Assembly: GCA_028826165.1 (NCBI GenBank)
Contig: JAPDFW010000147.1
Coordinates: 332,501-396,500 of the forward strand
DNA length: 64,000 bases
Direction of reading: 5' to 3'
Source: Anaeramoeba ignava
Lineage: Eukaryota > Metamonada > Anaeramoebidae
The translations under genes were made by a program, and so were the position numbers. The notes under the pieces were generated by a model that saw only the letters and a list, made by a program, of their open reading frames with translations, did no database searches and was not told the origin of the DNA. Each line of letters starts with the position of its first letter. Position 1 is the stretch's first letter. Shown here piece after piece: positions 12,072 to 23,825 of the stretch.

Positions 12072-12243
12072 AGAAAAAGATTTTTTTTTTGGGTTTTATT
12101 TGAGTTCCACTTTTTTTTTCTTTTTTTTTTGACATTTCGTCATTCAAAAAAATAATACAAACAAAATAAACTTCCTTTTAAAATTTTTTTTTCAATTTTT
12201 TTTTCATTTTTTTTTCATTTTTTTTTCATTTTTTTTTTTAAAA
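12072..12243. promoter_or_regulatory. eS17-RRP36 intergenic region with TTCCACTTTTT and T-rich tract
   Basis: TTCCACTTTTTTTTT at 12105, 34 bp after the eS17 stop, then a T/TTTTCATTTT tract leading directly to the RRP36 ATG. Probable 3' end and promoter signals, by position and recurrence. Confidence 0.45.
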
Positions 12244-12964
12244 ATGTTTACTTATGTTAAATCAAAAAAAAGACCAGAAAAAAAACGTTCAAAAGCTGAT
12301 AGAAAAAAACCTCGTGAAGTTTCTTCAAAAATTAAACCATCAAAATTTAAACAAATTCTTCCAGATAAAAAAAGAGTAAAAATAAATAAAATAAAAAAAA
12401 AAAAAAAAAATAATAAAGAAAAATAATTTTTTATAATTTAAAATATTTTTTAGCCAGTTAGAGATCCTCGTTTTGATGATCTTTCTGGGAAATTTAATAA
12501 ATCTAAATTTAATCAAGCTTATTCTTTTTTAGATAAAAAAAGAGAAAAAGAAATTCAAAAATTAAAAAAAGAATTAAATCAAACTTCAAATGAAAAAGAA
12601 AAAGAAAAAATTAATCAAGCTTTAAATTTAATTACTCAAGAAAATTTAAGAAGAAAAGCTGAAAAAGAAAAAGATGAAATTATTCAAGAAAGAAGAAAAA
12701 AAGAGAAAGAATTAATAAAACAAGGAAAAAAGCCTTATTTTCTTAAAAAATGTAAATAAATTAAAAATTAAAAATTAAATAAAATTAAATTAAAAATTAA
12801 ATTAAAAAATTTTAAATTTAGCTGAAGAAAAAAATATTTTGTTAATTTCAAAGTATAATAAATTGAAAAGTGAAGGAAAATTAGATCAATTTATTGCAAA
12901 AAGAAGAAAAAGAAATGCAGCAAAAGAACACAAATATTTACCAGAAAGAAAAGAGAAAAAATAA
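12244..12964 (+). CDS. RRP36: rRNA biogenesis protein RRP36
   Basis: 190-residue basic nucleolar protein of the RRP36 (DUF947) family, needed for early cleavage of pre-18S rRNA in the small-subunit processome. Exons 12244-12375, 12454-12751 and 12822-12964. Diagnostic motifs in order: KRSKADRKKPREVSSK, PVRDPRFDDLSGKFN, a long charged helix (KKREKEIQKLKKELNQ), GKKPYFLKKS, then LISKYNKLKSEGKLDQF and a KRRKRNAAKEHKYLPERK end. This matches the family's (K)RPxEVSSK-RDPRFDxLSG-GKxPYFLKK-LDKFxxKKRKKxAxKDHKxLP pattern. It follows eS17 in the same orientation, so two ribosome-production genes are adjacent. Confidence 0.93.
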
Positions 12965-13208
12965 TCAAATCAAATCAATTAAATTCAAATCAAATTCAAA
13001 TCATTTCAATTTAAATCATTTAAATTCAAATCAAATTCAAATCATTTCAATTCAATTTCTTTCTTTCTAAATAAAATATTAAAATAGATTTGAAAATAAT
13101 AATAATAAAAATAATTATTGCAATTCCAAAATTTAATTTCAATTTTTTCCTTTTTTTTCAAAAGATTTTCAACTTGAAAATAAGATGATTTTAAGAATCA
13201 ATTGAAAT
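12965..13208. other. Convergent intergenic region
   Basis: AATTCAAATC repeats, then mixed AT-rich sequence between the RRP36 stop and the minus-strand SH3 gene stop. No gene seen. Confidence 0.5.
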
Positions 13209-16200
13209 TTATTTTTCAAATACAATTTTTTCATAATAAGCTTTTTCAGCTTGAAGTTGACGGATTGTTTGCAATAATTTTTCTTCATTTTCAACTTTAG
13301 TTTCCAAATCAGTGATTAATTTTCTAAGTGATAAATTTTCTTTATTCAAATCTTCAATTTTTTTTTCAGATTGAAAAAGTTTCTTTTTTAAATTTTCATT
13401 TTCCTTTTTAAGAATTTCATTTTCTTGTTGAGAATTATTTTGATTTTTAATTTCTTGAATTTTGTTTGTTTTTGTTAAATTTTCTTTTGGAGAGTTTGAT
13501 ATTTGAGGTTTAATTTCGTTAAGTTTTGTTCTTTTTTCAAATTGACGATAAGGACTATTTTCTTTTGGAATAAGTTTATGTGAAATTCTTTGATTTGAAT
13601 TTCTTTCAAAAAATTTTTTCTTTTCATTTTGATTTTCATTTTGATTTGAATAATTAATTTTATTTTGATTTTGATTTTGATTTTGATTTTCTTTTTTATT
13701 TTGATTTGAATTAATTTGATTTTGATTTGAATAATTAATTTTATTTTGATTTTCTTTTTGATTTTGATTTTCATTTTGAATTTGATTTTGAATTTCATTT
13801 GAATTATTAATCATATCTATAAAAGTTCCAGGAAAGAAACCTGATTTTTTTCCATCAGAAATTAAAAACCAACCACTATTATTTCTTTCTAAAATCTTAA
13901 TTTTTTTTCCTTTTTCCATAGAAATTTCATCTTTATCTTTTGCTTCATAATCAAAAGCAACAATTCCATATTCATTTTCAATTTCTTTATTATTTTCCTT
14001 TTCTTTGTTATCATTATTTTTGTTATTTTCAATTTGATTTTGATTTTGATTTTGATTTTGATTTTGATTTTGATTTTGATTTTGGTTTTGATTTTGATTT
14101 TTAATTTTAATTTTATTTTTATTTTGATTTTGATTTTTAATTTGATTTTGATTTTTAATTTGATTTTGATTTTGATTTTGATTTTGATTTTGATTTTGAT
14201 TTTGATTTTTAATTTGATTTTTAATTTGATTTTTAATTTGATTTTGATTTTGATTTTGATTTTGATTTTGATTTTGATTTTGATTTTGAATTTGGTTTTG
14301 AATTTGGTTTTGGTTTTGGTTTTGATTTTGATTTTGGTGATGATGATGATGAAGAAGATTATTTTGATTTTGATTTTGATTTTGATTTTGATTTTGATTT
14401 TGATTTTGATTTTGATTTTGATTTTTTGATTTTGATTTTGATTTTGATTTTTGATTTTAATTTGATTTTTATTTTGATTTTGATTTTGATTTTGATTTTG
14501 ATTTTGATTTTCTTCATAAATAATTTCTAAGAAAGTGCTTGGAAATAACCCACTTTTTCCATCATATTCAACAAGCCACCATCCATCAGGATTTTGTTCA
14601 TTAACTTTAACAATTATACCTTCATTTAAACTCAACTAAATAATTTTATAAGTAATTTTATATTTAATTTTATAATTAAATTTATAAAAAAATACTTCAT
14701 TTGATTCAAGAGCACGATAATCAGCAACAACTTGAGCTTTTTGATCAAGATTATGTTGACAAATTGCTTGTAATTGAAAGAAGAGTTCTTCTTCAATTTC
14801 CTGAACATGAGTTGAAGGAACAAATCCTTGACGACCAATATTATTTTTAACTAAAGTCCAATCATCATCTCTTGATATTAAAAGTAATGGTTGTCCTGGT
14901 TTAATTGAAAGTTCATCTTCTTGAACTGCTTCAAAATCATATAAAGAAATAAGTGAAGATGTTGGATTTTTTTGCTCTAAAAAATCAACACATTCAATAT
15001 CTTCATCTGATTCTTCTGAACTGATTTCATCAGTAAGTAGTGAATCTTGTGAATCCATAATATCAATATATCCTTTAGGTGCTATTCCATTTTTTCCTAT
15101 TCAAGTAAATATTAAAATATTAAAATAAATATTATATTAAATATTAAAATAAATATTAAATATTAAATATTAAAATAAATATTAAATTAAATATTCAAAT
15201 AAATATTCAAATAAATATTAAAATAAATATTAAAATAAATATTAAAATAAATATTAAAATAAATATTAAAATAAATATTAAAATAAATATTAAATTGAAT
15301 ATTAAATTGAATATTAAAATAAATATTAAAAATAAATATTAAAATTAAATATTGAAATAAATATTGAAATAAATATTGAAAATAAATATTGAAATAAATA
15401 TTAAAATAAATATTAAAATAAATATTAAATTAAATATTAAAATAAATATTTAAAATAAATATTAAAAATAAATATTAAAAAAATAAATATTAAAAATAAA
15501 TATTAAAATCAATATTAAAATAAAAAATATTAAAATAAATAAAAATAAATTAAAATTAAAATTAAAAATATTAAATTAAATATTAAAAATAAATATTAAA
15601 TTAAATATTGAAATAAATATTAAAAATAAATATAAAAATAAATATTATAATAAATTTTTATAATAAATATTAAAATAAATATTAAATTAAATATTAAATT
15701 AAATATTAAAAATAAATATTAAAAATAAATATTAAATTAAATATTAAAATAAATATTAAAATAAATATTAAAATAAAATTAAAATAAAATTAAAAATAAA
15801 TATTAAAATAAATATTAAATATTAAAATAAATATTAAAATAAATATTAAAATTAAATATTAAATATTGAATATTGAAATAAATATTAAAATAAATATTAA
15901 AAAAATAAATATTAAATTAAATAAAAAAATAAAATTAAATATTAAAATAAATATTAAAATAAATATATTAAAATAAATATTAAAAAATAAATATTAAAAT
16001 AAATATTAAATTAAATATTGAAATAAATATTAAAAATAAATATTAAAATAAATATTAAATTAAATATTAAATTAAATATTAAATTAAATATTAAATTAAA
16101 TATTAAAATAAATATTAAAATAAATATTAAAATAAATATTGAAATAAATATTAAATTAAATATTAAAATTAAATATTAAAATAAATATTAAATTAAATAT

Positions 16201-17087
16201 TAAAATAAATATTAAAATAAATATTAAAATAAATATTAAAGTAAATATTAAAATATTGAAATAAATATTGAAATAAATATTAAAATAAATATTAAAATAA
16301 ATATTAAAATAAATATTAAAATAAATATTAAAATAAATATTAAATTAAATATTATAATAAATATTAAATTAAATATTGAATTAAATATTATAATAAATAT
16401 TAAATTAAAATAATAAAATTCTTCATCAAAAATACCACCAGATTTATGGACTAAATAATTATCTTGATCATAATTTTCCACTTCAACAATTTCATCAATT
16501 TTCAAATTAATTTGTTCAGAAGAAACAGCTTCAAAATCAAATAAAACCATTCCACGTTTTTTTTGAGAAGAAACAGAAGGAATTAAATTTCCAAGAAGAG
16601 AACGAATTCTCAGGAGATCTTTCTGGGCATTTTCTATAGAGATCTGTGGAAATTTGACAACTAGAAGATGAGAAAAGGGGATAAAACCTTTTTGTAAAGA
16701 GGAAGTATTATGAACATAAGCATTTGATTTTTCTACTTTTCTAAGAATTAAACGGTCATTTTCTTTTACATCGATTTCCCCCATATTTCTTGCTGAATAA
16801 GGTTCTCTTGCCTTCACTTCACATACAAGTTTTTTTCCAAGATCTTTTAATTCTTCTATGCTTCGTTCTAGTTGATCAATTTCTTTCTTTTGTTCTTTTA
16901 ATAAATTCTCAAACTCCCGCTTTTGGGATATTGTTACTTTATTTGATGAATACAATGCTTGAAGTTTCTCTGTTTCTCGATGATTTCGTTCTTTTTTTTC
17001 TAATGCTGACTTCGTTTCTCGAATTAGTTTTATTATTTCCATATTTTTACTTCGATTTTTTTCAAAATTTTCAATTTTTTCTTCCAT
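13209..17087 (-). CDS. Five-SH3 coiled-coil adaptor protein (frame break in Asn/Gln linker)
   Basis: Exons on the minus strand: 17087-16436, 15096-14696 and 14635-13209. Order: N-terminal coiled coil with a charged helix (residues 1-90); SH3-1 (VCEVKAREPYSARNMGEIDV...GFIPFSHL, divergent); SH3-2 (GMVLFDFEAVSSEQINLKID, split by the intron, ending NGIAPKGYIDI); SH3-3 (LISLYDFEAVQEDELSIKPG...GFVPSTHV); SH3-4 (VVADYRALESNELSLNEGII...WWLVEYDGKSGLFPSTF); a long NQ linker with a His run; SH3-5 (YGIVAFDYEAKDKDEISMEK...GFFPGTF); NQ spacer; C-terminal coiled coil. ALYDY-, WW- and PxxF/Y-type landmarks are all visible. A T6 run at 14422-14427, two longer than the repeat unit, breaks the frame; removing two bases gives about 825 residues. 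Probable actin/endocytic scaffold, inferred from domains. Confidence 0.8.
14036..14515 (-). repeat. Coding hexamer tract (AAAATC on minus) for Asn-Gln linker
   Basis: About 480 bp of AAAATC words read as NQ on the minus strand, interrupted by a His run (ATGATG... at 14338-14352 on plus). It contains no AC or CT on plus, so no canonical minus-strand intron can lie inside it. The frame change at the T6 run is therefore a real or sequencing indel. Confidence 0.75.
15097..16435 (-). repeat. SH3-gene intron 1, ATTAAAATAAAT 12-bp array
   Basis: 1.34 kb of ATTAAAATAAAT/ATTAAATTAAAT units with scattered indels. It splits SH3-2 between the donor GTATTTTTGA and an acceptor ending TGAATAG. Confidence 0.85.
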
Positions 17088-17313
17088 TTTTTTTGTTTTT
17101 AAATTGATTTTGTTTTTAAAAGGAGAATAAAAAAAAACTAGATTTTGTTAAAATGTAAATGAATGAAAAAAATGAAAAGAAAAAAAATGGAAAAATTGTT
17201 TTTCTCCTTTTTGTTTTGTTTTTTAATTTAAAAAAATTTTTTTTTCATTTTTTCATTTTTCATTTTTCATTTTTTTTTAATAAATAATAATTAAAGAAAC
17301 AACAACAAAAAAA
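17088..17313. promoter_or_regulatory. Divergent promoter region (SH3 gene / protease A)
   Basis: 226 bp between two opposite ATGs. A-rich GAAAAAAATG words near the SH3 start and TTTTTCATTTTTCATTTTTC near the protease start are mirror images of one pyrimidine tract. Shared regulatory role is inferred. Confidence 0.45.
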
Positions 17314-20300
17314 ATGAATAAATTTTTTTTACTTTTTTTAATTCTTTTTGGAATTGTTTTAAGTGATCCACCAACACCAATTTTTCCAGAAAAGTATAAA
17401 TTACAAGTATTACTTTCAATGCCAGCAGGAGGAAATCCAGATACTGGAGTTTATGAAGATATTATAGTTAATTATGATAACACAAACCAAAGTTTGTTTT
17501 ATTTTCAATTCAAATCAAATCAAATCAATTCAATTTAATTCAATTCAATTCAATATTCAATTCAATATTCAATTCAATTCAATATTCAATTCAATATTCA
17601 ATTCAATTCAATTCAATTCAATTCAATATTCAATTCAATTCAATATTCAATTCAATTCAATTCAATTCAATATTCAATTCAATTCAATTCAATTCAATTC
17701 AATATTCAATTCAATTCAATATTCAATTCAATTCAATTCAATTCAATTCAATTTCAATTATTCAATTCAATTATTCAATTCAATATTTCAATTCAATTTC
17801 AATTCAAATTCAAATCAAATTCAATTCAATTCAATTTATTCATTTTCAATTCAATATTCAATATTCAATTCAAATTCAATTTCAATATTCAATTCCATTC
17901 ATTATTCAATTCAATTTCAATTCAATTCAATATTCAATTTCAATATTCAATTTCAATATTCAATTCAATATTCAATTCAATTATTCAATTCAATTCAATT
18001 CAATTCAAATTTCAATTCCAAATTCAAATTTCATTTCAATAAATTCAATTCAATTCCAATATTCAATTCAATATTCAATTCAATTCAATATTTCAATATT
18101 CCAATTTCAATTTCAATTTTCATTTCACCAATTCAATTCCATTCAATATTCAATTCAATATTCAATATTCAATTCAATTCAATATTCAATTCAATTCAAT
18201 ATTCATTTCAATTCAAATTATTCAATATTCAATTATTCCAATATTAATTTCAATTTCAATTTCAATTCCAATTCAATATTTCAATTCAATTCAATTCAAT
18301 TTAATTCAATTCAATTCCAATTCAATTCGATTCAATATTCAATTCATTCAATTTCAATTCCATTCAAATTCAATATTCAATTCAATTCAATTCATTTCAT
18401 TCAATTCCAATATTCAATTCAATTATTCAATTCCAATATTCCATATTCAATTCAATTCAATTCAATATTCAATTCAATTCCAATTCAATTCAATTCAATT
18501 CAATTCAATTCAATTCAATTCAATTCAATTTAATTCCAATTCAATTCAATTCAATTCAATTCAATTCAATTCAATATTTAATTCAATTCAATTCAATTCA
18601 ATTCAATTCAATTCAATTCAATTCAATTCAATATTCAATTCAATTCAATTCAATTCAATTCAATTCAATATTCAATTCAATTTAATTCAATTTAATTTAA
18701 TTCAATTCAATTCAATTCAATTCAATATTCAATTCAATTCAATATTCAATTTTCAATTCAATTCAATTCAATTCAATTCAATTCAATTCAATTTCATTTA
18801 AAAATAAAATAGGATTAAGACTTGACTTTTATCAAGGTCTTGCAACTGAACTTTATTTACTTCAACAACAACCTTATGAATATCAAATTGTTATTGCAAA
18901 TGATCAACAAATTTGTCTTGAAATGAATGATTCAGATGCACCAACTTCTATAGATAAATTTCTTCCTGATTTAACAAATTTTACTTATCAATCAATTACT
19001 GTAGTTAGAGGATATAAAGTTTATAATTTCCAGTTTATAGAAGCAATAGGAGATAGAATAAATTATTACAATTATTATTGCACAGCAGATTCAGAACAAA
19101 GACCAATTAGATATGAGTAAATTATCTTCAGAAATATTTAAAATATAAATCTAAATATAAATATAAATAATATAAATAATATAAATAATATAAATAATAT
19201 AAATAATATAAATATAAATATAATTATAAATATAAATATAAATATAAAATATAAATATAAATATAAAATAACTAAATATAAATATAAATATAAAAATAAA
19301 AATAAAAATAAATAAAATATAAATATAAAATAAATATAAAAATATAAATATAAAATAAATATATAAATATAAATATAAATATAAATATAAATATAAATAT
19401 AAATATAAATATAAATATAAATATAAATATATAAATTGAAATATAAATATAAATATAAATATAAATATAAATATAAATATAAATATAAATCTAAATATAA
19501 ATATAAATATAAATATTAGAATGTTAGGATATGATACTGTTATTGGTTCTCATTATGATGTTTATATTTTTGATTATCTTAATTACACTGCAAATTATAC
19601 AGATGAAAATGCATTTATTATTCCACAAGTATGTAACTCATCATTAACATCCTCAATTAAAACAGACCAATCACCACGTTCTGGTTGTGGATTAACTTTT
19701 ATGAATTGGAAACTTCTTTTCCCAAGAATGAAACCAATTAGTCTTGATAATGACAATGATATTGATTCAAAATTTGAAGAATTTACACAAAAATATAATA
19801 AACAATATTCTTCTAATGATGAAAAACAAAAAAGAAAAACAATATTTAAAGAAAATGTTGAATGGATTGAAAAAGTTCATCAAGAAAATCCAAATCTTAA
19901 TTATAAACTTGGTGTTAATAGATTTGCAGATTTATCAAGAGAAGAAATTAAAGAAATTCTTCAAATTCATCAAAAACCAAAAAAATCAAGTGAAATGAAG
20001 TATGCTAGAACTTATGAATATCAAGGAATTAAAGATATTCCACAAAATTTTGATTGGAGAGATTATGGAGCTGTAACTTGGGTTAAAGATCAAGTTATGT
20101 AAGTTATTTCAAATTAAATAAATTATTTCAAATTAAATTAAATAATTTAAATTAATTTAAATAATAGATGTGGAAGTTGTTGGGCTTTTTCAAGTATTTT
20201 TTATTCAAAATAAAGAAATAAATAATATTTATTTAATATCAATAAATTTATTTTATTATTTAAAAGCAATTGGAGCAATCGAAACTGAATATTTCTTAAA

Positions 20301-20998
20301 ATATGGAACACAAAAATTATTTTCAGAAAATCAAATGATGGATTGTACTTGGGATTTTGGAAATGAAGGTAAATTCAAAAATAATAATTAAATTCAAAAA
20401 TATTTAAATTCACAAAAATAATCAAATTCAAAAATAATATTTAAATTCAAAAATAATATTTAAATTCAAAAATAATATTTAAATTCAAAAATAATTTAAA
20501 TTCAAAAACAATATTTAAGGTTGTAATGGTGGTTGGCCATGGAGTTCATATGATAGTATTTTAGCAAGAGATTCAGTTTTTTATCCAAATGAAATTTATG
20601 GGCCTTATATTGGTTGGTCAGGATATTGTAAAGAACCATATTTAGATAAATCTGATGGAATCAAATTAGCATATTATCATAATGTGACATCAGGTGATCT
20701 TGAAGCACTTAAAGAAGCAGTTTATCTTTATGGTGCAGTTGCAGTTTCTATTGATGTAACTGAAAAGATGGTTTTTTATAAAAGTGGAGTTTTTTCAGAT
20801 CCTGAATGTGGAAATACTTTTGACCATTTACTTCATTGTGTTACTCTTGTTGGATATGGAACTGAAAATCAACAAGATTATTGGTTAATTAAGAATTCTT
20901 GGTCTGTTAATTGGGGAGATGAAGGATATATTAAAATTTTAAGAGATAATAATATGTGTGGAGTTGCAACTCTTCCTCAATTCCCAGTTCTTGGTTAA
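17314..20998 (+). CDS. Papain-family cysteine protease, CfaD / 26-29-kDa protease type, copy A
   Basis: 555 residues in six exons: 17314-17491, 18813-19116, 19520-20098, 20168-20193, 20267-20368 and 20520-20998. Signal peptide FFLLFLILFGIVLS; an N-terminal lectin-like module (YKLQVLLSMPAGGNPDTGVY ... MLGYDTVIGSHYDVYIFDY), as in Dictyostelium counting-factor-associated protein D and insect 26/29-kDa protease; an I29 propeptide inhibitor domain (FEEFTQKYNKQYSSNDEKQK, NRFADLSREE); then peptidase C1. Catalytic Cys is in CGSCWAFS on the 26-nt exon 4, His in LLHCVTLVGYG, Asn in NSWSVNWGDEGY. Here QVICGSCWAFSTIGAIE differs from QVACGSCWAFSAIGAIE of B and C. Probable lysosomal or secreted protease; first of three tandem copies. 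Confidence 0.9.
17492..18812 (+). repeat. Protease A intron 1, AATTC pentamer array (1.3 kb)
   Basis: GTTTGTTTTA donor and AAATAG acceptor, in between almost pure (AATTC)n with AATATTC variants. In copies B and C the same intron is 96 and 98 bp. Confidence 0.9.
19117..19519 (+). repeat. Protease A intron 2, AAATAT array
   Basis: GTAAATTATC donor, AATATTAG acceptor; hexamer AAATAT with a few AAATCT. Confidence 0.85.
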
Positions 20999-21219
20999 TA
21001 CCAAAAAAAAATAATTTCTTTTTCTTTTAGGGAAAATTAAATCAAATTTATTTTTTGATTTAATCTAATTCAATTCAATTCAATTCAATTCAATCCTTAA
21101 AAAAAAGCAAAATAAAAAAAAAGCAAAATAAATCAGATTAACTTTTTTTCCTTTTATTTTCTAATCTTTTTATTTTATTTTTTCTTTCATTTTTTTTCTT
21201 TTTGGATTTTTAAATTTAA
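20999..21219. promoter_or_regulatory. Intergenic region between proteases A and B
   Basis: A duplicated spacer: ATACCAAAAAAAAATAATTT just after the stop, an AATTC run, and a TTTTTCATTTTTTTTC tract before the ATG. The same arrangement follows copies B (23595-23825) and, in part, C (27687-27720). Confidence 0.5.
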
Positions 21220-23594
21220 ATGAATTCAAAATTTTGCTTTTTTTTAATTCTTTTCATTTACTTTTTTAAAATTGTTTTAAGTGATCCACCAAAACCAATT
21301 TTTCCAGAAAAGTATAAATTACAATTATTACTATCAATTCCAACAGGAGGAAACCCAGATACTGGAATTTATGAAGATATAATAATTAATTACGATAACA
21401 CAACTCAAAGTTTGTTTTATTTTTCTCCTTTTATTATAATTAAATTAATTAAAAAAGCAAAATACAAAATACAAAATACAAAATAAAAATAAAAAATAAA
21501 AATAGAAATGAGACTTGATTTTTATCAAGATCTTGCAACTGAATTTTATGTTCTTCAAGAAACTCCTTATCGTTATCAAGTTGTTATTGCAAATGATAAA
21601 AAAATTTGTGTTATTGCTGAATCTTATATTAGACCAACTTCTCTTTATCAATTTCTTCCTGATTTAACTAATTTTACTTATAAATCAATTACTGTAGTTA
21701 GAGGATATAAAGTTTATAATTTTGAATTTACAGAAACAATAGATGGAGTAACAAATTATTTCAATTATTATTGTACAGCAGATTCAGAACAAAGACCAAT
21801 TAGATTTAGGTAAATTCATATTTTCAATATAAATATAAATATAAATCTAAATCTAAATCTAAATATAAATCTAAATCTAAATCTAAATATAAATATAAAT
21901 ATAAATATAAATCTAAAAAAATCTAAATATAAATATAAATATAAATATAAAATAAATAAATATAAATAAATCTAAATTTTAAATCTAAATCTAAATATAA
22001 ATCTAAATATAAATATAAATCTAAATCAAAATAAAATATAAATCTAAATCTAAATATAAATATAAATATAAAATCTAAATCTAAATCTAAATCTAAATAT
22101 AGAAATCTAAATCTAAATCTAAATATAAAATAAATATAAAATATAAAAATATAAATTTAAATTTAAAATAAATTTAAATTTAAATCTAAATATAAATCTT
22201 TCATAGAACTTTAGGATACAGTGAACCATTAGATTCTGATTATGATCTTTATATTATTGATTATCTTAATTATACTGCAAATTATACAGATGAAAATGCA
22301 TTTATTATTCCTGAAATTTGTAATTCTTCAAATTCTTCTGATTCAATTAAAACAAATCAATCATTACGTTCTGGTTGTGGATTAACTTTTATGAATTGGA
22401 AACCTCCTTTCCCAAGAATGAAACCAATTAATAATGATATTGATAATAATAATAATGATATTGATAATAATAATAAATTTGAAGAATTTACACAAAAATA
22501 TAATAAACAATATTCTTCTAATGATGAAAAACAAAAAAGAAAAACAATATTTCAAGAAAATGTTGAATGGATTGAAAAATTTAATCAAGAAAATTCTCAT
22601 CTTAATTATAAACTTGGTGTTAATAAATTTGCAGATTTATCAAGAGAAGAAATTAAAGAAATTCTTCAAATTCATCAAAAACCAAAAAAACCAAGTGAAA
22701 TGAAATATGCTAGAACTTATGAATATCAAGGAATTAAAGATCTTCCACAAAATTTTGATTGGAGAGATTATGGAGCTGTAACTTGGGTTAAAGATCAAGT
22801 TGCGTAAGTTATTTCAAATTTAAATTCAAATTAAATTAAATAAATTCAAATTAATTTAAATAATAGATGTGGAAGTTGTTGGGCTTTTTCAGGTATTTTA
22901 TATTCAAAATAATATTTATTTAATATCAATAAATTTATTTGATTATTTAAAAGCAATTGGAGCAATCGAAACACAATATATTTTAAAATATGGAAAACAA
23001 AAATTATTTTCAGAAAATCAACTGATGGATTGTACTTGGGATTTTGGAAATGAAGGTAAATTCAAAAATAATAATTAAATTCAAAAATAATTTAAATTCA
23101 AAAATAATATTTAAGGTTGTAATGGTGGTTGGCCATGGAGTGCATATGATAGTATTTTAGCAAGAGATTCAGTTTTTTATCCAAATGAAATTTATGGGCC
23201 TTATATTGGTTGGTCAGGATATTGTAAAGAACCATATTTAGATAAATCTGATGGAATCAAATTAGCATATTATTATAACATTACACCAGGTGATATTGAA
23301 GCACTTAAAGAAGCAGTTTATCTTTATGGTGCAGTTGCAGTTTCTATTGATTATCCTGAATCAATGATGTTTTACAGAAGTGGAGTTTTTTCAGATCCTA
23401 AATGCCATACAAAATTAGATGATTTACTTCATTGTGTTACTCTTGTTGGATATGGAACTGAAAATGAAGAAGATTATTGGTTAATTAAGAATTCTTTTTC
23501 TGCTAATTGGGGAGATGAAGGATATATTAAAATTTTAAGAGATAATAATATGTGTGGAGTTGCAACTTGTCCTCAATTCCCAGTTCTTGGTTAA
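21220..23594 (+). CDS. Papain-family cysteine protease, CfaD type, copy B
   Basis: 565 residues; exons 21220-21409, 21506-21809, 22207-22803, 22867-22892, 22954-23055 and 23116-23594, with the same phases as copy A. Signal peptide FCFFLILFIYFFKIVLS, N-terminal CfaD module, I29 domain (FEEFTQKYNKQYSSNDEKQK) after an acidic Asn/Asp-rich spacer, and C1 domain. Catalytic Cys in QVACGSCWAFSAIGAIE, His in LLHCVTLVGYG, Asn in KNSFSANWGDEGY. The usual Trp after Asn-Ser is Phe here and in C, a conservative change. All residues for activity are present. Nearly identical to C, so the B/C split is the more recent. Confidence 0.9.
21810..22206 (+). repeat. Protease B intron 2, AAATCT/AAATAT array
   Basis: GTAAATTCAT donor, TTTCATAG acceptor; hexamers AAATCT and AAATAT in blocks. 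Confidence 0.85.
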
Positions 23595-23825
23595 TACCAA
23601 AAAAAAATAATTTCTTTTTCTTTTAGGGAAAATTAAATCAAATTTATTTTTTGATTCAATTCAATCTAATTCAATTCAATTCAATTCAATTCAATCCTTA
23701 AAAAAAAGTAAAATAATCTCAAATTCAAAATAAATCAGATTAACTTTTTTTCCTTTTATTTTTTTTTTAATTTATTTTCTAATCTTTTTCTTTCATTTTT
23801 TTTCTTTTTGGATTTTTAAATTAAA
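23595..23825. promoter_or_regulatory. Intergenic region between proteases B and C
   Basis: Near copy of 20999-21219: CAAAAAAAAATAATTTC after the stop, an AATTC run, and a T-rich tract with TTTCATTTTTTTTC before the ATG at 23826. Part of the tandem-duplication unit. Confidence 0.5.

Noticed and set aside
17474-18247. 257-codon open frame FNSIQFNSI
   Set aside because: AATTC pentamer array of protease A intron 1; the coding exon ends at 17491.
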